A stretch of DNA of 64,000 nucleotides from Absidia repens (Eukaryota > Mucoromycota > Mucoromycetes > Mucorales > Cunninghamellaceae), in NCBI GenBank assembly GCA_002105175.1, contig MCGE01000006.1:1-64000 (forward strand), in the 5' to 3' direction. This document shows positions 1 through 10,245 of the stretch, one piece after another. Position 1 is the first letter of the stretch, and every line of letters starts with the position of its first letter. The notes beneath the pieces are model-generated. The model worked only from the letters and a program-made list of their open reading frames with translations. It searched no databases and was not told the DNA's origin. Position numbers and translations under genes: made by a program.

Positions 1-39
1 TGCTCTCTTTGCTTCTTTTCAATTGTAACTAGACCGGCA

Positions 40-1384
40 ATGCGGAAACAAGACCTGAATTCAGTAGATAGTTTTCCGGAAGGCTTTTTCTTTATACGGT
101 GTAAACAACAAAAAATGGCTGTTGACGTCAATGGCGGCGGCATGACCGTAAGACAAAAAAAAAAAAACTACATTCAACACTACGCGATTAACATGTCGTC
201 CTCTTCTTTTTTTATTTCTTAATAACTGGTCTCATTTCAGAACGACTCTACTATGATTATATGGCCTCAGGTAAAAGAACACATTACCAGTGTAAAAGCT
301 ATTGAAAGCGATACACTCACATCCCGTCACCTTGGTATAGAAAATGGTAGATAGTATAAATCAGGTAAGTTAAATTCGATTACCTGTGCTTTCTGTGGTT
401 TGGTAACATCATCTCATATACTTTTGCTTTTGTTTTCTATTTCAGCTCTGGATGCATGAAGATGGGTTTTTGATCAATAAAAAGTCTGGATTAGGTAAAT
501 AGAAAAGAATATGTAGTACATACTGGAGCTGACATTATTTGATGCATTGACTCTAGTGATCGACATTCGAGGTGGTGAAATCAAAAAGGATAAGCTACTT
601 ATTCAATACGCAAGAAAACCTGGATTGGCCCATAACCAGCGTTGGGAATACAAGGATGGCTTTATTTTTTCTCAAGCTGCTCCACATCTGGTCATTGATA
701 TTAAGGTAAAGGCTTCGTTGATGAAATAGAATTCATGTGATACTCACTTGTTTTTTTGAGTTTATAGGGTGGTTACTTTAAGGAAACCAATGGCCTTTTT
801 CTGAATACAAAGGATATATACAGTAAAACCCAGCAATGGCTTATTGAACCTTTTGAAAATGAAAAATCGAAAAATGAATTGGCATTATTACGACCTGCTC
901 CTAGTAAGCCATCGTTTTATCTTTTTTTTTTTTCCTGCCACTATGTGATATTAATTAACATATTTTTATTAGATAATCGAACATCATCTTTCGCTCGACC
1001 TGAAGATTTATGCGACAACTATCGAACAGTCTATATTGAAAAGAATCAAAGTCCATCGATGATCGAACTGACAGGTGCTGCTGCTTTTAAGGCGATCAAG
1101 GATTATATTGCTCATCAAAAGGAAATCCAACAACCGATACTTTGTCCAACTGCTCGTAATAGTATCCAACAATTGGCTGGAAACGAGGTAAAAAAAAAAA
1201 AAAAAAGAAACCGAATACATGTATTATGGACTCGGCTTACATTTTTTTCCTCCTCCCCCCTTTTTTTATATTTTGTTCTTTACAGATGCAAAAATTATGT
1301 CAAGGTCAACAAAATATCCGTGATCACATCCATGCTGCCGAACAATCAGCTCTCAGCTATTTTGCTCGTGAATATGAAGAATAG
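40..1384 (+). CDS. Ricin-type beta-trefoil lectin-domain protein
   Basis: Eight exons (40-147, 241-270, 341-364, 446-494, 557-705, 768-903, 973-1187, 1286-1384) join in phase to 269 residues. Residues about 12-130 look like a ricin-B type beta-trefoil: three repeats with the pattern FPEGFFFI...AVDVNGG, then DGFLINKKSGLVIDIRGG, then DGFIFSQAAPHLVIDIKGG, and the QxW-type motifs NQLW, NQRW and QQWL. Such domains usually bind sugars; no catalytic domain is attached. The C-terminal 120 residues are charged, helical-looking and unrecognised. There is no signal peptide, so a cytoplasmic role is more likely than a secreted one (inference). Exon 3 is only 24 nt but supplies the first NQ of the NQLW motif, which supports the model. 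The ATG at 40 is the first in frame, but no stop precedes it within the window, so the 5' end could lie further left. Function unknown. Confidence 0.8.
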
Positions 1385-1818
1385 CACCCTTCAACTATAT
1401 TTCGCCTGAATTTTCGTCGTTAGACTAGTCTTTATTTTATATCAATATAGTATTTGACATGTATATACTGTAGCGTAGCAAGATTCTCCATTTCCCTTTT
1501 TATGTATACATAGTTAAACTTTTTTTATCGATAAATATGAATGTGACATTCGACCTACTCATCCTTTACTATTATTTGATGAATTACTAATTATTGCTGC
1601 TTGAAATGTGTCGGCTATGACGGGGGAGGTATTTGGGGTTTTGATTATGGTGGGGTAATAGGCATACTATGAAGGGAAGGTATGTGCTGGTGGTTATGAC
1701 GGACGAGGAAAAACGTTTATTATGATAGAGCGGTGTCACATATCCAAGATATCAATTACTATCATATGTTTTTTTTTTTTTTTGGAATGGCAAAAGTACC
1801 ACTCTACCATCCTCTTCG

Positions 1819-1852
<34 letters not shown>

Positions 1853-2264
1853 ATGAGATGGTATTAAAAACGATATAAACTACCCCTTTCTTTTTTCTCG
1901 ATCCAACTGTGTATTTCGATGGAATAAGATTAGAGTACTCCGTCATGATGCACCTTCGTGGGTAGATCCTTTGGATTCAATTGGTGTTTCTTTGTGATAT
2001 TGTTTTTATTATTATTATACCGTATGCTTGAAAATACCGAACTTCATATATACAGATGTTCGGCCAACCTAATAGAAGATGTTATATTTTATAGGGGTAC
2101 CTGTCAGAGTAGTCATAAACTAGGGAAAAAATCAAATAGCGACTACTATACTCAAGGCAGGACTGGGTTAGTTAGTATGATTGGTCGACAAAGTATATGC
2201 CTTAATCTCATATCAAGAAACCTAGCAATAGCAATCAGTCACTGGAGTTATACGTAAAAATAAG
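1385..2264. other. Intergenic, no gene seen
   Basis: I see no supportable gene. The stretch holds long T tracts (around 1769-1784 and 1820-1850) and a Gly/Tyr-codon-like patch near 1610-1710 that has no sustained open frame. It runs into repeat copy A. Confidence 0.5.
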
Positions 2265-3065
2265 TCATGGTGGATGAACTAAAAAAACTGGTGCTTAATT
2301 TGACACTTGCAAAAAATACTACAATAGAGGCATTGCCTACTATCGAATAAGTCAGGAAATGGTCAATAAAAAGGACAGATTTTATTGAAGCATACAAGTA
2401 AATACACAATCTAAACATGAGGGGATCTCTTGGGGAACCTGAAGAAGTGCTAATCTAAAAATTCTATTTTAAGCCTTAAAGATAATACACTGCACTGTAC
2501 AGTATTGTGTAAGGCATGAGAACGGCTAACGGAACATATGTTATTGAATCATAACAACAATCAACACTAAACGAAACGGGTGATGGTTGTAAAAAGGACC
2601 CTATTGTACAAGACATCAGAAAGACTAATGGGATATTTTTCATTGAGAGAAGTAAAAAGAGGCATATTTTATTTAGTTGTAGATACAAACTATGGACAAT
2701 CTAACGCTAAACTAAGCTAATGAACGCTCCAAAAAGCCAACTAATGGTGCCTTCCAGATCCTAGATCCAAAATGAAAGGGTTTCCCCATGCATCTTGTAA
2801 TCCCTGAGCTGTAACCCCTTCTAAACTAGTCCTCGTACAATTCTAGGTCCAAAATAACCACATAGAAGTTGGATTCTGAAGAATTAAGGAAAGAAAAAAA
2901 AAGAAAAAAAAGGAAAGAGAGCGAAGATTTAAAAATGGGTTGAATAAATATTCACGTGTGCGGGATTTGAAATTGACCCACAGCGAGGATTGGTTTGCAC
3001 GAGTGGTTTCCTTCTCATGGTAGTCGCCACCACCATTCGGCAATGGAAGCGAGATAGTTTTCTTT
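2265..3065 (-). repeat. Dispersed repeat family, copy A (head on the right)
   Basis: Read on the minus strand, this copy starts with a tRNA-like head (about 3065-2950), then CACGTG-type sequence at the end of the head, a CT-rich spacer, the conserved core (about 2850-2690: ACTAGTTTAGAAGGGGTT, then GATGCATGGGGAAACCC, then GGATCTAGGATC) and an AT-rich tail ending near 2265. The same order occurs in copies B to G. It encodes no convincing protein. The boundaries are approximate, set where similarity to other copies ends by eye. Confidence 0.7.
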
Positions 3066-4048
3066 TCTTACTGGCTTCAAACTCACCATGGAGAAACTCG
3101 GTCTTGCTTAGTTTACCAGTTCACTCTAGAGCAGTATGCCTCTCACGATAGAATAGGTTATCCTTTTTACTAAGACTAGCTCATAGTATAATATGTTTTG
3201 CGTTTTAATATGTAACACAACTGTCTCTCATGTCGAGGTGTCCCGAGCGTCACCTCTTACTCCTTTACATATATATTATTCGTGTGTTTGCATTATAATG
3301 AACAAATAAAAACTATATTTGTAAGTCCTGTTCGTGATATGTTGATTGTGTGTGTCTTGGTGGTACTGCTATGATTATGATATTATAAATTTAAAAATTA
3401 ATCTAACCTGACGCATGATGTTGAATTTGACTATATTTTATTGACTTCCAAGGTTGAGTGCCTTAGTCGATTTTATAAAATTTATCTGGTCGTCCAAAGC
3501 ATAATAAGTGAATGGTTCAGGCAGGATTAATGTCTGGATCGTGATGCTAGGTATGTTCTCAGGAAGACCTGCTAACCCGCTTTTTTATATAAGAATAATA
3601 AAATTTGAGTCAAGCCGTATTGGAAGACCGAAAATAATATATAAAAGTGCTGGCGTGACATTTTTTTTTTTATCATGACGCTGCATTATAGCGGAATACT
3701 GTGCAGTACACTACTGTATATTCTTGTGGTCATGCTGATTCCTAGCCACTTTCATAACAATTCATCACCGCATGGACTTCCCTATGTTCACAGACCTACT
3801 CACTGAAAGCTTCATATTCATTGACCTTCCCATATATATATTGGCAACATATGTTTATTTATAAAAAGTTAGGTGAGGATGTAAAAAATAAAGAGGCTAA
3901 TACTAAGTGTACAAAGTGACTAAAGTGTAATAATAGGAAAGAATAGTGATTCATAAACAGGGAATAAAATAAATGTATGTAAGCAAAGAGGTTCGGCTAA
4001 ACGCATCTTGTATGTTGTTTGAGCTGCTTTCTTCTCACAGCTTGAATC
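3066..4048. other. Intergenic, no gene seen
   Basis: AT-rich DNA between repeat copy A and the 3' end of the Pmp3 gene. It contains a short T tract near 3660 and a TACTGT/ACAGTA-rich patch near 3695-3720, but no ORF or RNA gene that I can support. Confidence 0.5.
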
Positions 4049-4413
4049 CTAATACTTGAGAATAATATAGAGGGCATGGACTATGATAACAATGAAATAA
4101 TTGGTTAGTTATCACATCTTTTGGCTTTTCCATTTATTAATATTATATCCCTCCAATCTCATTATAAAAATAAGCACTTACTAATACCAGGAATATAACC
4201 AAGACAGGTCAAACCAATGTTGATGAGCAAGTCACAGTTGCAGCCTCGTTCGAAGAAGACACCCAAAGGTGGCAAGATAATAGCTATTGACAAAAAAAAA
4301 ATAGAGTATGAGATTAAGACCATGACCATTCCCCAGAACACGCGTATGCCATTGTTTCTATTTCATTACTTACCAACAAGAATTTTACAGATATCAGAAG
4401 CGGTAAAGGCCAT
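4049..4413 (-). CDS. pmp3: Pmp3/UPF0057 plasma membrane proteolipid
   Basis: Three exons on the minus strand (4413-4374, 4283-4182, 4080-4049) give a 57-residue protein, the usual length of the family. It starts MAFTASDICKILVAIILPP and ends GYIPGIIHALYIILKY, both hallmarks of Pmp3. Two hydrophobic helices (about residues 10-27 and 33-55) flank the short polar turn FFERGCNC. In yeast Pmp3 is a small plasma membrane proteolipid whose loss hyperpolarises the membrane and raises sodium sensitivity, so a role in cation homeostasis or stress is expected here. All splice phases agree. A TATA-like element lies about 80 nt upstream of the ATG. No other family fits this sequence. Confidence 0.95.
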
Positions 4414-4490
4414 AATGTTTGTGTTTGTTCAAATAGAAATGAAAGAAAATGAATAAATCAAAGGGAAAAAAGGCAAACTGCAACCGCCCA

Positions 4491-4499
4491 TTTTTATAG
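4491..4499 (-). promoter_or_regulatory. TATA-like element of pmp3
   Basis: On the minus strand the sequence CTATAAAAATGGGCGG lies 78-86 nt before the pmp3 ATG, a reasonable position for a TATA box. Only sequence and position support it. Confidence 0.45.
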
Positions 4500-4705
4500 T
4501 TTTCGGAAAAGCCTAGGCTAAAAATAGAAAAAATCATTTGGAGCCGTCGTCATTTCTGAAGCGCCGCCTCAACCAGGGTTACATGCATTTTGATGGTAGC
4601 GATTTTTTTTTTTTTTTTTTTTTTTTGATCGATGTGATAAACGTGCTGTCTATTATATTTTCATTTTTATTTTTCTTTTAAAAAAAAAAGGCACCATGGA
4701 TTCCA

Positions 4706-5017
4706 TCAACAATAGACGAAGAGCTCTGTTGCATTTGCCATTAAATGGTCCACGGCATTCTTTGAGACCGAGAAGAATAAAAATGTTTTTAAATCTCCCT
4801 TCTCCCTCACCGGCGGAGGAGGAGCAATGAAATCATTTAATTCTCGTTGATCTGAACTAAAATGGAAGAAAGTAGAAAGTCTTGGCTCCAGTACAGCATC
4901 ATCAAAGCCTAAAGATGTATTGTATGTAGCTTTGGAATGTGAACTTATGTCATTGATCCTTCTGTATTTGACGATATGCAAGGGATTAAAAAATGATGAG
5001 GCCTGTGACATAAACAT
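4706..5017 (-). CDS. Doubtful single-exon ORF, 103 residues
   Basis: An open frame of 103 codons with no recognisable domain. It has some non-repetitive composition (a PPPP stretch near residue 71), which sets it apart from the many low-complexity shadow frames nearby. A competing 44-codon frame on the plus strand starts at about 4696 directly after a T/A-rich promoter-like tract. I cannot decide whether either is expressed. Confidence 0.2.
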   Translation of the reverse strand: MFMSQASSFFNPLHIVKYRRINDISSHSKATYNTSLGFDDAVLEPRLSTFFHFSSDQRELNDFIAPPPPVREKGDLKTFLFFSVSKNAVDHLMANATELFVYC

Positions 5018-5518
5018 ACATTTGGAAAGGGAAAGGGGCTATAGGTTTCAAACCGTCACACAAAAAGGTTATTGTAGTATGAGAGTTGCACGATAGGAGT
5101 GTTGGTGACAGTAACCATAATGCAGTAATTTGCCCTGATGATGTCCAGAGATAGCTCATTACTTTTTACACTACGTACATACTACACATATAATAGAGCA
5201 GTATAAAATACCTATGAGTCACAATTAGCTATTAAATCATGCCGATTACTTGGATCTAAAAAAATAAAATAAAAAGACTGCGAATGGTCAATTTCATTTA
5301 AACACCAACATAAAAAAAAATTCAAACTCAAGTCATATAGTAGAAGGTATGGACAATTTTTCTGATTTATTTTTATTGGCAAATCAATTTCAAAAACAAA
5401 CATGGGGATAAACTAGTATATATTTATATATATATAATCAAAAAAAAAAAAGGTAATGATGATTGAAGAAATAATACTAGGGTGTGAGGGGATTATAAAA
5501 CTAATAGACAGTCCAGGT
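5018..5518. other. Intergenic, no gene seen
   Basis: AT-rich sequence with (TA)-type patches near 5420-5438. It is the 3' flank of the large minus-strand gene that ends at 5519. Nothing further is supportable. Confidence 0.45.
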
Positions 5519-7810
5519 TCAATTGCCAAGGAAAAAGTGCGACGCTGATCCGATGAGCCGTCCAAATAAAGTTGTACCATCCGATGAGCCGATGCTGCTG
5601 TCTGTTTCAGTGGTCGGTGCTGTAGCACTGTTTTGGTCCTCCGTCATTGATGCGCCACCTTCTGTTGTTGTTGCACTTTCGTTACTAGCCAAAAACGTGT
5701 ATATGTCCTTCGCTTGTTGAGAGGGATGGTGGGCGTTGTCAACTGATTTGCTTGTATTTGTAGTCGTTTGTTCCGTCACTGGTGATAAATTTGTTATTTC
5801 TGAAATGGCAGACGATGATGTTGGTGGTGGTATGTGATTGTTGTTGTCATCGTCGTCGTCAATTCCTGATATTGTATCGTGATGCGCAGTAGAACAAACT
5901 TCCGGTGTATCGTTTGGAAAAAGCAATGGGTTATTGAGTTTTGGTGATGTTGATGAAGATGGAGCTGGCGGAAGAGGTGATTGTATTGATGTGGTGACAG
6001 TATTTAAAGCGCCAGAGTCATAATCAGTTGATATGCATGTTGTGTCCAAGGAAAGACAGTTGTCGGCGTTCAATGATTTTGAAGGTGAATCCAATGATGG
6101 TTTATCTTGACTACTGGAATGCTCTATTGGCAATGTTGTTCGTTGATCGGCCATGACTACCTCGTCAATGTCTTCCTCTTGGTTATGTACAGTGGCAGTT
6201 GACGGTGTATGTGTTGGTGATAACGGGGGTTGTCCTCCATCTACTTCCATCATGTCCTTGTCCTCATTGTAGTCGGACTTATGGTCGGTTTCTGATCGTG
6301 CATAGAATGGTTCATGAAGTTGAGTTATGGCTGTAGTTGGTGGTTGTGTTGATGGAGACGGAGAGGATAGATTCATAGTTTCGTCCAATGGTTCCAGTTT
6401 CACCTTGCTAAGAAGAGTTTCATCATCAGGAGTTGATTCCGCCTTGCTGCTGCTGTTGTTTACTTCCATGGTGTCCGCGTCGTGATTTTCATTGATATCA
6501 TTTGGTTCCTTCGTGATATCGATAGGAATTTGTCTATCGCTTGTATCGTCGAGTTCATTGCCGCTATCGTCGATAACCACTACAGAGGGTTCTTCATATG
6601 TCGTCGGTACCTTATTGCATGTTGTTGGAATAACTGAGTGTTGACTAAGGTCCAGAGAATCGCGTGCAAATATTAGTCGGTCCAATCTTTCTTCCACCGT
6701 GTCCACGCGCCGTCGTATTTTCCGTGGGGGTCTTTGCTGCGATTGTTGTTGTTCGTTGTTGTTGATGCTATTGCTGCATCCAATGTGATCCTTGTCATCA
6801 GATACAAGTGCTGTTTCGTATTCTGTTTTGATCCCACCAGGTGTCCCGAGAACAACTACAGGTTTCTTGTTGTGTGCTGCTATTCCTACATTGTCCCCAT
6901 AAGATATTTTTCGATTGGCGAGCCGAGAACTTCGTCTTGTATTTCCTTGTTGTTGATATGGTGTTGGTGTCGGTAACTGACTTGGATCCACTGGAAGGTG
7001 TACCTTTTCGGTGTCAAGAGGCACATCAGCACCCATACGCCATGAAGTAGTCCGCTGTTGTTTGAGTTTCCGTCGCTTTGGCTTGACAGAAAGAGATGGT
7101 GAATCCGATATTGATTGATGTTTCACAGGTCGTTTGTCTTGTAGTTTTCGTCGATTCAACACACTACTTGTTTCGGAATAACCATCGGGTATAGTTGAAG
7201 GAGAAAGGTTATTTAATCGAATGGGTGACATCGCAGTCAAGTCAGGGCGGAGAGGTGAAGATAACAATAGGTTTTGGAAGTGATTGTTCATATCTTGATC
7301 ATCACGGTTCGGAGACGTAAAACTGGACGAGTCGATATCTGTCATTAATTCGTCATCATCATCATCGTCGATGGTACATGATTCAAGTGGTGGTGACAAT
7401 GAGGCTGTTGTGGAGGCCGCTCGTGCAAGAGGTTGTTTTTTCGCCGCATCAACTAGTTTCTGAGAAAATCTTTTAGAACGAGGCGTGTCGTGTTGCTGGT
7501 GCTGATGCTGTTTGTGTTTTTGTTGTATTTGTTGTATTTGTTGTTGCTGTTGTTGTTGTTGCTGTTCTTGTTGTTGCTGTTCTTGTTGTGATGATAAGTG
7601 GGAAGATCTATCATTGCTGCCTGGTTGATCAACTAATTGGAATATAATAAAAATAAGTAACATATTGGCAAATCGTGTTTTAATATGATATAGCGATTGA
7701 GATTTTATCAAGCCTTTCACCAACTTACTTTCAGCATGTTGTATTGGTAGGGAGGAAGAGGAAGAAGAGCTTTGTGTGGATATACTAGAGTCGCGATGAG
7801 TTCCAGTCAT
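5519..7810 (-). CDS. Large disordered Ser/Asp/Gln-rich protein, unknown function
   Basis: Two exons (7810-7729 and 7632-5519) give 731 residues. I chose the ATG at 7810 (MTGTHRDSS...) over an in-frame ATG at 7831, because the upstream one adds only a Phe/Ala-rich leader. The protein is mostly low complexity: a Gln-rich stretch near residues 40-65, an acidic run (DDDDDDELMTD), a basic patch (VKPKRRKLKQQR) that could be a nuclear localisation signal, the motif RRSSRLANRK, many SP/TP sites suited to proline-directed kinases, and a conserved-looking C-terminus (TTLFGRLIGSASHFFLGN). I recognise no domain. A nuclear, cell-cycle-regulated phosphoprotein is an inference from composition and an E2F/MCB-like promoter site. 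The 96-nt intron is a multiple of three and stop-free. Confidence 0.7.
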   Translation of the reverse strand: MTGTHRDSSISTQSSSSSSSLPIQHAESKLVKGLIKSQSLYHIKTRFANMLLIFIIFQLVDQPGSNDRSSHLSSQQEQQQQEQQQQQQQQQIQQIQQKHKQHQHQQHDTPRSKRFSQKLVDAAKKQPLARAASTTASLSPPLESCTIDDDDDDELMTDIDSSSFTSPNRDDQDMNNHFQNLLLSSPLRPDLTAMSPIRLNNLSPSTIPDGYSETSSVLNRRKLQDKRPVKHQSISDSPSLSVKPKRRKLKQQRTTSWRMGADVPLDTEKVHLPVDPSQLPTPTPYQQQGNTRRSSRLANRKISYGDNVGIAAHNKKPVVVLGTPGGIKTEYETALVSDDKDHIGCSNSINNNEQQQSQQRPPRKIRRRVDTVEERLDRLIFARDSLDLSQHSVIPTTCNKVPTTYEEPSVVVIDDSGNELDDTSDRQIPIDITKEPNDINENHDADTMEVNNSSSKAESTPDDETLLSKVKLEPLDETMNLSSPSPSTQPPTTAITQLHEPFYARSETDHKSDYNEDKDMMEVDGGQPPLSPTHTPSTATVHNQEEDIDEVVMADQRTTLPIEHSSSQDKPSLDSPSKSLNADNCLSLDTTCISTDYDSGALNTVTTSIQSPLPPAPSSSTSPKLNNPLLFPNDTPEVCSTAHHDTISGIDDDDDNNNHIPPPTSSSAISEITNLSPVTEQTTTNTSKSVDNAHHPSQQAKDIYTFLASNESATTTEGGASMTEDQNSATAPTTETDSSIGSSDGTTLFGRLIGSASHFFLGN

Positions 7811-8591
7811 AAAAGCAAAAGCAAAAAACAAAAAGAGAAAAAAAGATAAAGGGAACGAAAGAGAAATAAAAGAGCGACCTTAAAAAAAACAATGAAGTGA
7901 GCAGGTGACGCGCGAAATTTTTGAGTCGGACATTTACGCATTAAAAGGTGCGTGGATAGGATGGAAAAACGAAAGAAAAGAAATTGGGCATTTACAAGAA
8001 GTACAATAATTTCATCGTATTGTTCATAGTAATCAATTAATTATTCACGAAAATCTACTATTTGATACACAAAAATGAACAAGAGTAAATCATATAACAT
8101 TTACATATATATAAAAATATATACAGATACTTGGTTTTGAATGAAGTTCAATGTCCGGAAGGAGAAATCATGTTATTGTGAGATTTTATCAAACCATAAT
8201 AACAGTAATAATAAATCTATGGAGCTAAATGTACATTCATTTATCAGCTAAAACCAATGTTAAACAAAGAAACTCACTATCAAAAAGTAAGGAGCCCAAA
8301 GACTAATAGAAACGACCCACAACCACACTAGCATATTTTTGTTTTGCTCCTAATTGATTTGTTTAATACAGTGTGATTGTTCTCATTGGCTGTACCTTGG
8401 CGGGCTTTTTCTTTCCAAAACTTGTCGCACAGACTTTTTAGGATAGCTCTTTTTTCTTTTCTCTCTTTCGTTTTCTATATTGTTTCCTTTTTTTTTTTTT
8501 TTTTTTTAATTCAACTATCATTCAACAGGTTTCTTTTGTCCCCTTCCCTTCCTTTACCTCTATATTGAAAAACTCTGTATATTAAACTAAT
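7811..8591. promoter_or_regulatory. Shared divergent promoter region
   Basis: A 781-bp interval between two divergently transcribed genes (the disordered protein to the left, the tetraspanin to the right). It holds an E2F/MCB-like site near the left gene and a pyrimidine-rich tract (about 8440-8560) before the tetraspanin ATG, as is common for fungal promoters. No ORF is convincing. Confidence 0.4.
7908..7920. promoter_or_regulatory. E2F/MCB-like site
   Basis: GACGCGCGAAATT contains GCGCGAAA, the reverse complement of TTTCGCGC (E2F-type), and overlaps ACGCG (MCB core). It is about 100 bp upstream of the start codon of the minus-strand disordered protein. Function is inferred from the motif only. 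Confidence 0.4.
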
Positions 8592-9644
8592 ATGGCCGTT
8601 TGTTGTGGAAGGTACATAGCAATGAACAAACAGAAAAACTAGATCTACTTACCATGAATATTTTTTTCTAGACTAAGCAAACTATACGTAGTTCTCACCA
8701 ATCTATTATTCGCCTGTCTTGGTGTGGCTTACGTTGCGTTTGGTGTTCTTGGATCTCGAAACAAGTTCCCAGGTGCCACCTTGTTCCCTGACCTGATATT
8801 CAAATGTAAGTAAATTTTTCATTGTACAAGGCAAGATAGCCAGCAACATCTTTACAAATATATTATTTTAACCATGTTCTTTTTATAGTATCTGCCGTTT
8901 TAGGTGCAATCATCGTGGTAGCATCACTCTTCGGGTTTACGGCTGCGTTTAGCAAACGTCGAATCTTCATCTATCTTTACTTATTGATCATTCTTATATC
9001 TTTGGCAGTACAAGTCGTCATTGGTGTCCAAGTATACAAAACATCTGCTAATTCCAATCAATATATCTTGAACTTTTGGTCTTCAGCATCGGACAATGTT
9101 CGATCATCATTACAAACTGAAGTAAGTCATTTGACCACCAATGTCAATCAATTACTAAGTATCTCGTTCTCTTTCATAGTTTTCATGTTGTGGATATGAT
9201 GGATTCAAAGGCGGAGCGGCCAACCAATGCTCTACATCGCTACCTCCATGCGCCGATAGTTTACGATCCTATGTACAAAATGCCTTCCAAAAGGTGTATC
9301 TCATCACATTTGCTGCTCTTGCTGTCCAATTATTGGCTATCAGCAATGCTATCACTATGATCTGTAGTCAACATATACATGGTGACGATCAATTCGAAGA
9401 CGAGCGACGACAACACCGAAAATCAGGCATTCGTTTGGATGATATGACAGTGGATACTCCAACAACTGCCGGCTCTTACAATCAATACGGTATGCACCAA
9501 CCTTACGAGGAACAAAAAGGGTATTACATGGATGGCTCTCAAAATAGATACGATAGCTACGATATGTATAGACACAACAATGCTAGTTATGGATACAACA
9601 ATAACAACAATAATGGTGGTGGCTACAATCAATATCACTATTAG
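8592..9644 (+). CDS. Tetraspanin-like membrane protein
   Basis: Four exons (8592-8611, 8672-8805, 8889-9121, 9180-9644) yield 283 residues. Four hydrophobic segments are visible: VVLTNLLFACLGVAYVAFG (about 11-30), LSAVLGAIIVVASLFGFTAA, IYLYLLIILISLAVQVVIG, and VYLITFAALAVQLLAISNAI near residue 180. Between the third and fourth lies a loop of about 70 residues with FSCCGYDGF, the CCG signature of tetraspanins, and further Cys residues (QCSTSLPPC) for disulfides. The cytoplasmic tail is rich in Tyr, Asn and Gln. Fungal tetraspanins organise membrane microdomains and in some species support polarised penetration. The 20-nt first exon (MAVCCG) is supported by phase and donor quality. An AATAAA lies at about 9838. 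Confidence 0.85.
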
Positions 9645-10231
9645 TTTAGCTCTCTTCCCTTCATCCTTCTCTTTCCTTCTCTCCTGTATTTTCTTTGTTT
9701 ATCTTGCAACATACCTTCCCTTCCTTCCCACCTTCTTGTCTATTTTATTATTATCTCCTCCTCTTCGTACTATATATCATATTTATCTATCCCATTTTAT
9801 ATACTTTTTTTTTGTCTTGTGTTACTGTTGATCTACATAATAAAGGAAAAGCGCAGTTATTATCCAATATTTTGATCGTGTTGTGCATGTAATGTGTGTC
9901 GGGCAGCATCGAATGTTGGGGAACGAAATGATAGATTATAGACTACTTTGAGAAGAAAAAAAAATTAGGCTGTGTAGTGCATGCTCATAATATTAAAAAC
10001 CTGTTTTTTGAATCACTTGGGGTATTTGATCTTGCAGCAATTTCATTATGGATCGACAAATGAAAAAAGGCGGGTAATTTGATGCCGTCTTTTCATACTC
10101 CGTTTTTTTCAAGCTACTAGTGCATCTACAATCGGCACCTTTTCCTTTTTTTTTTCTTTTTTTTTTCCAAACATAATTTTTTTTTTATTACCCTTCCATT
10201 ATACGTTCATTATTGAAAGCTATGGTCTGTG
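9645..10231. other. Intergenic: 3' flank and promoter
   Basis: Contains the 3' flank of the tetraspanin gene (pyrimidine-rich, AATAAA near 9838) and the T-rich promoter of the Zn2Cys6 gene (10140-10200). No gene seen. Confidence 0.5.
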
Positions 10232-10245
10232 ATGACCTCCACTGA
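10222..10245 (+). promoter_or_regulatory. Overlapping upstream ORF (7 codons plus stop)
   Basis: An ATG at 10222 opens MVCDDLH followed by TGA at 10243-10245. It overlaps, in another frame, the start codon of the Zn2Cys6 gene at 10232. Such overlapping upstream ORFs usually lower translation of the main frame. This requires that transcription starts upstream of 10222, which I cannot see. Confidence 0.4.

Noticed and set aside
2945..3065. A functional tRNA gene at the head of repeat copy A
   Set aside because: The anticodon and T-arm stems do not pair properly and the T-arm carries an insertion. It fits a degenerate SINE head better. I saw no other tRNA candidates.
4217..4456. Plus-strand frame of 79 codons
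   Set aside because: It is antisense to the pmp3 gene, whose three exons give an exact family match.
5519..7831. Single-exon 770-residue version of the disordered protein
   Set aside because: The segment 7633-7728 has strong intron signals and hydrophobic, AT-rich content unlike the rest. I treat it as an intron and report possible retention separately.
8915..9199. Tetraspanin starting at an internal codon in its third exon
   Set aside because: That model lacks the first helix. Two upstream exons (8592-8611, 8672-8805) join in phase and restore it.
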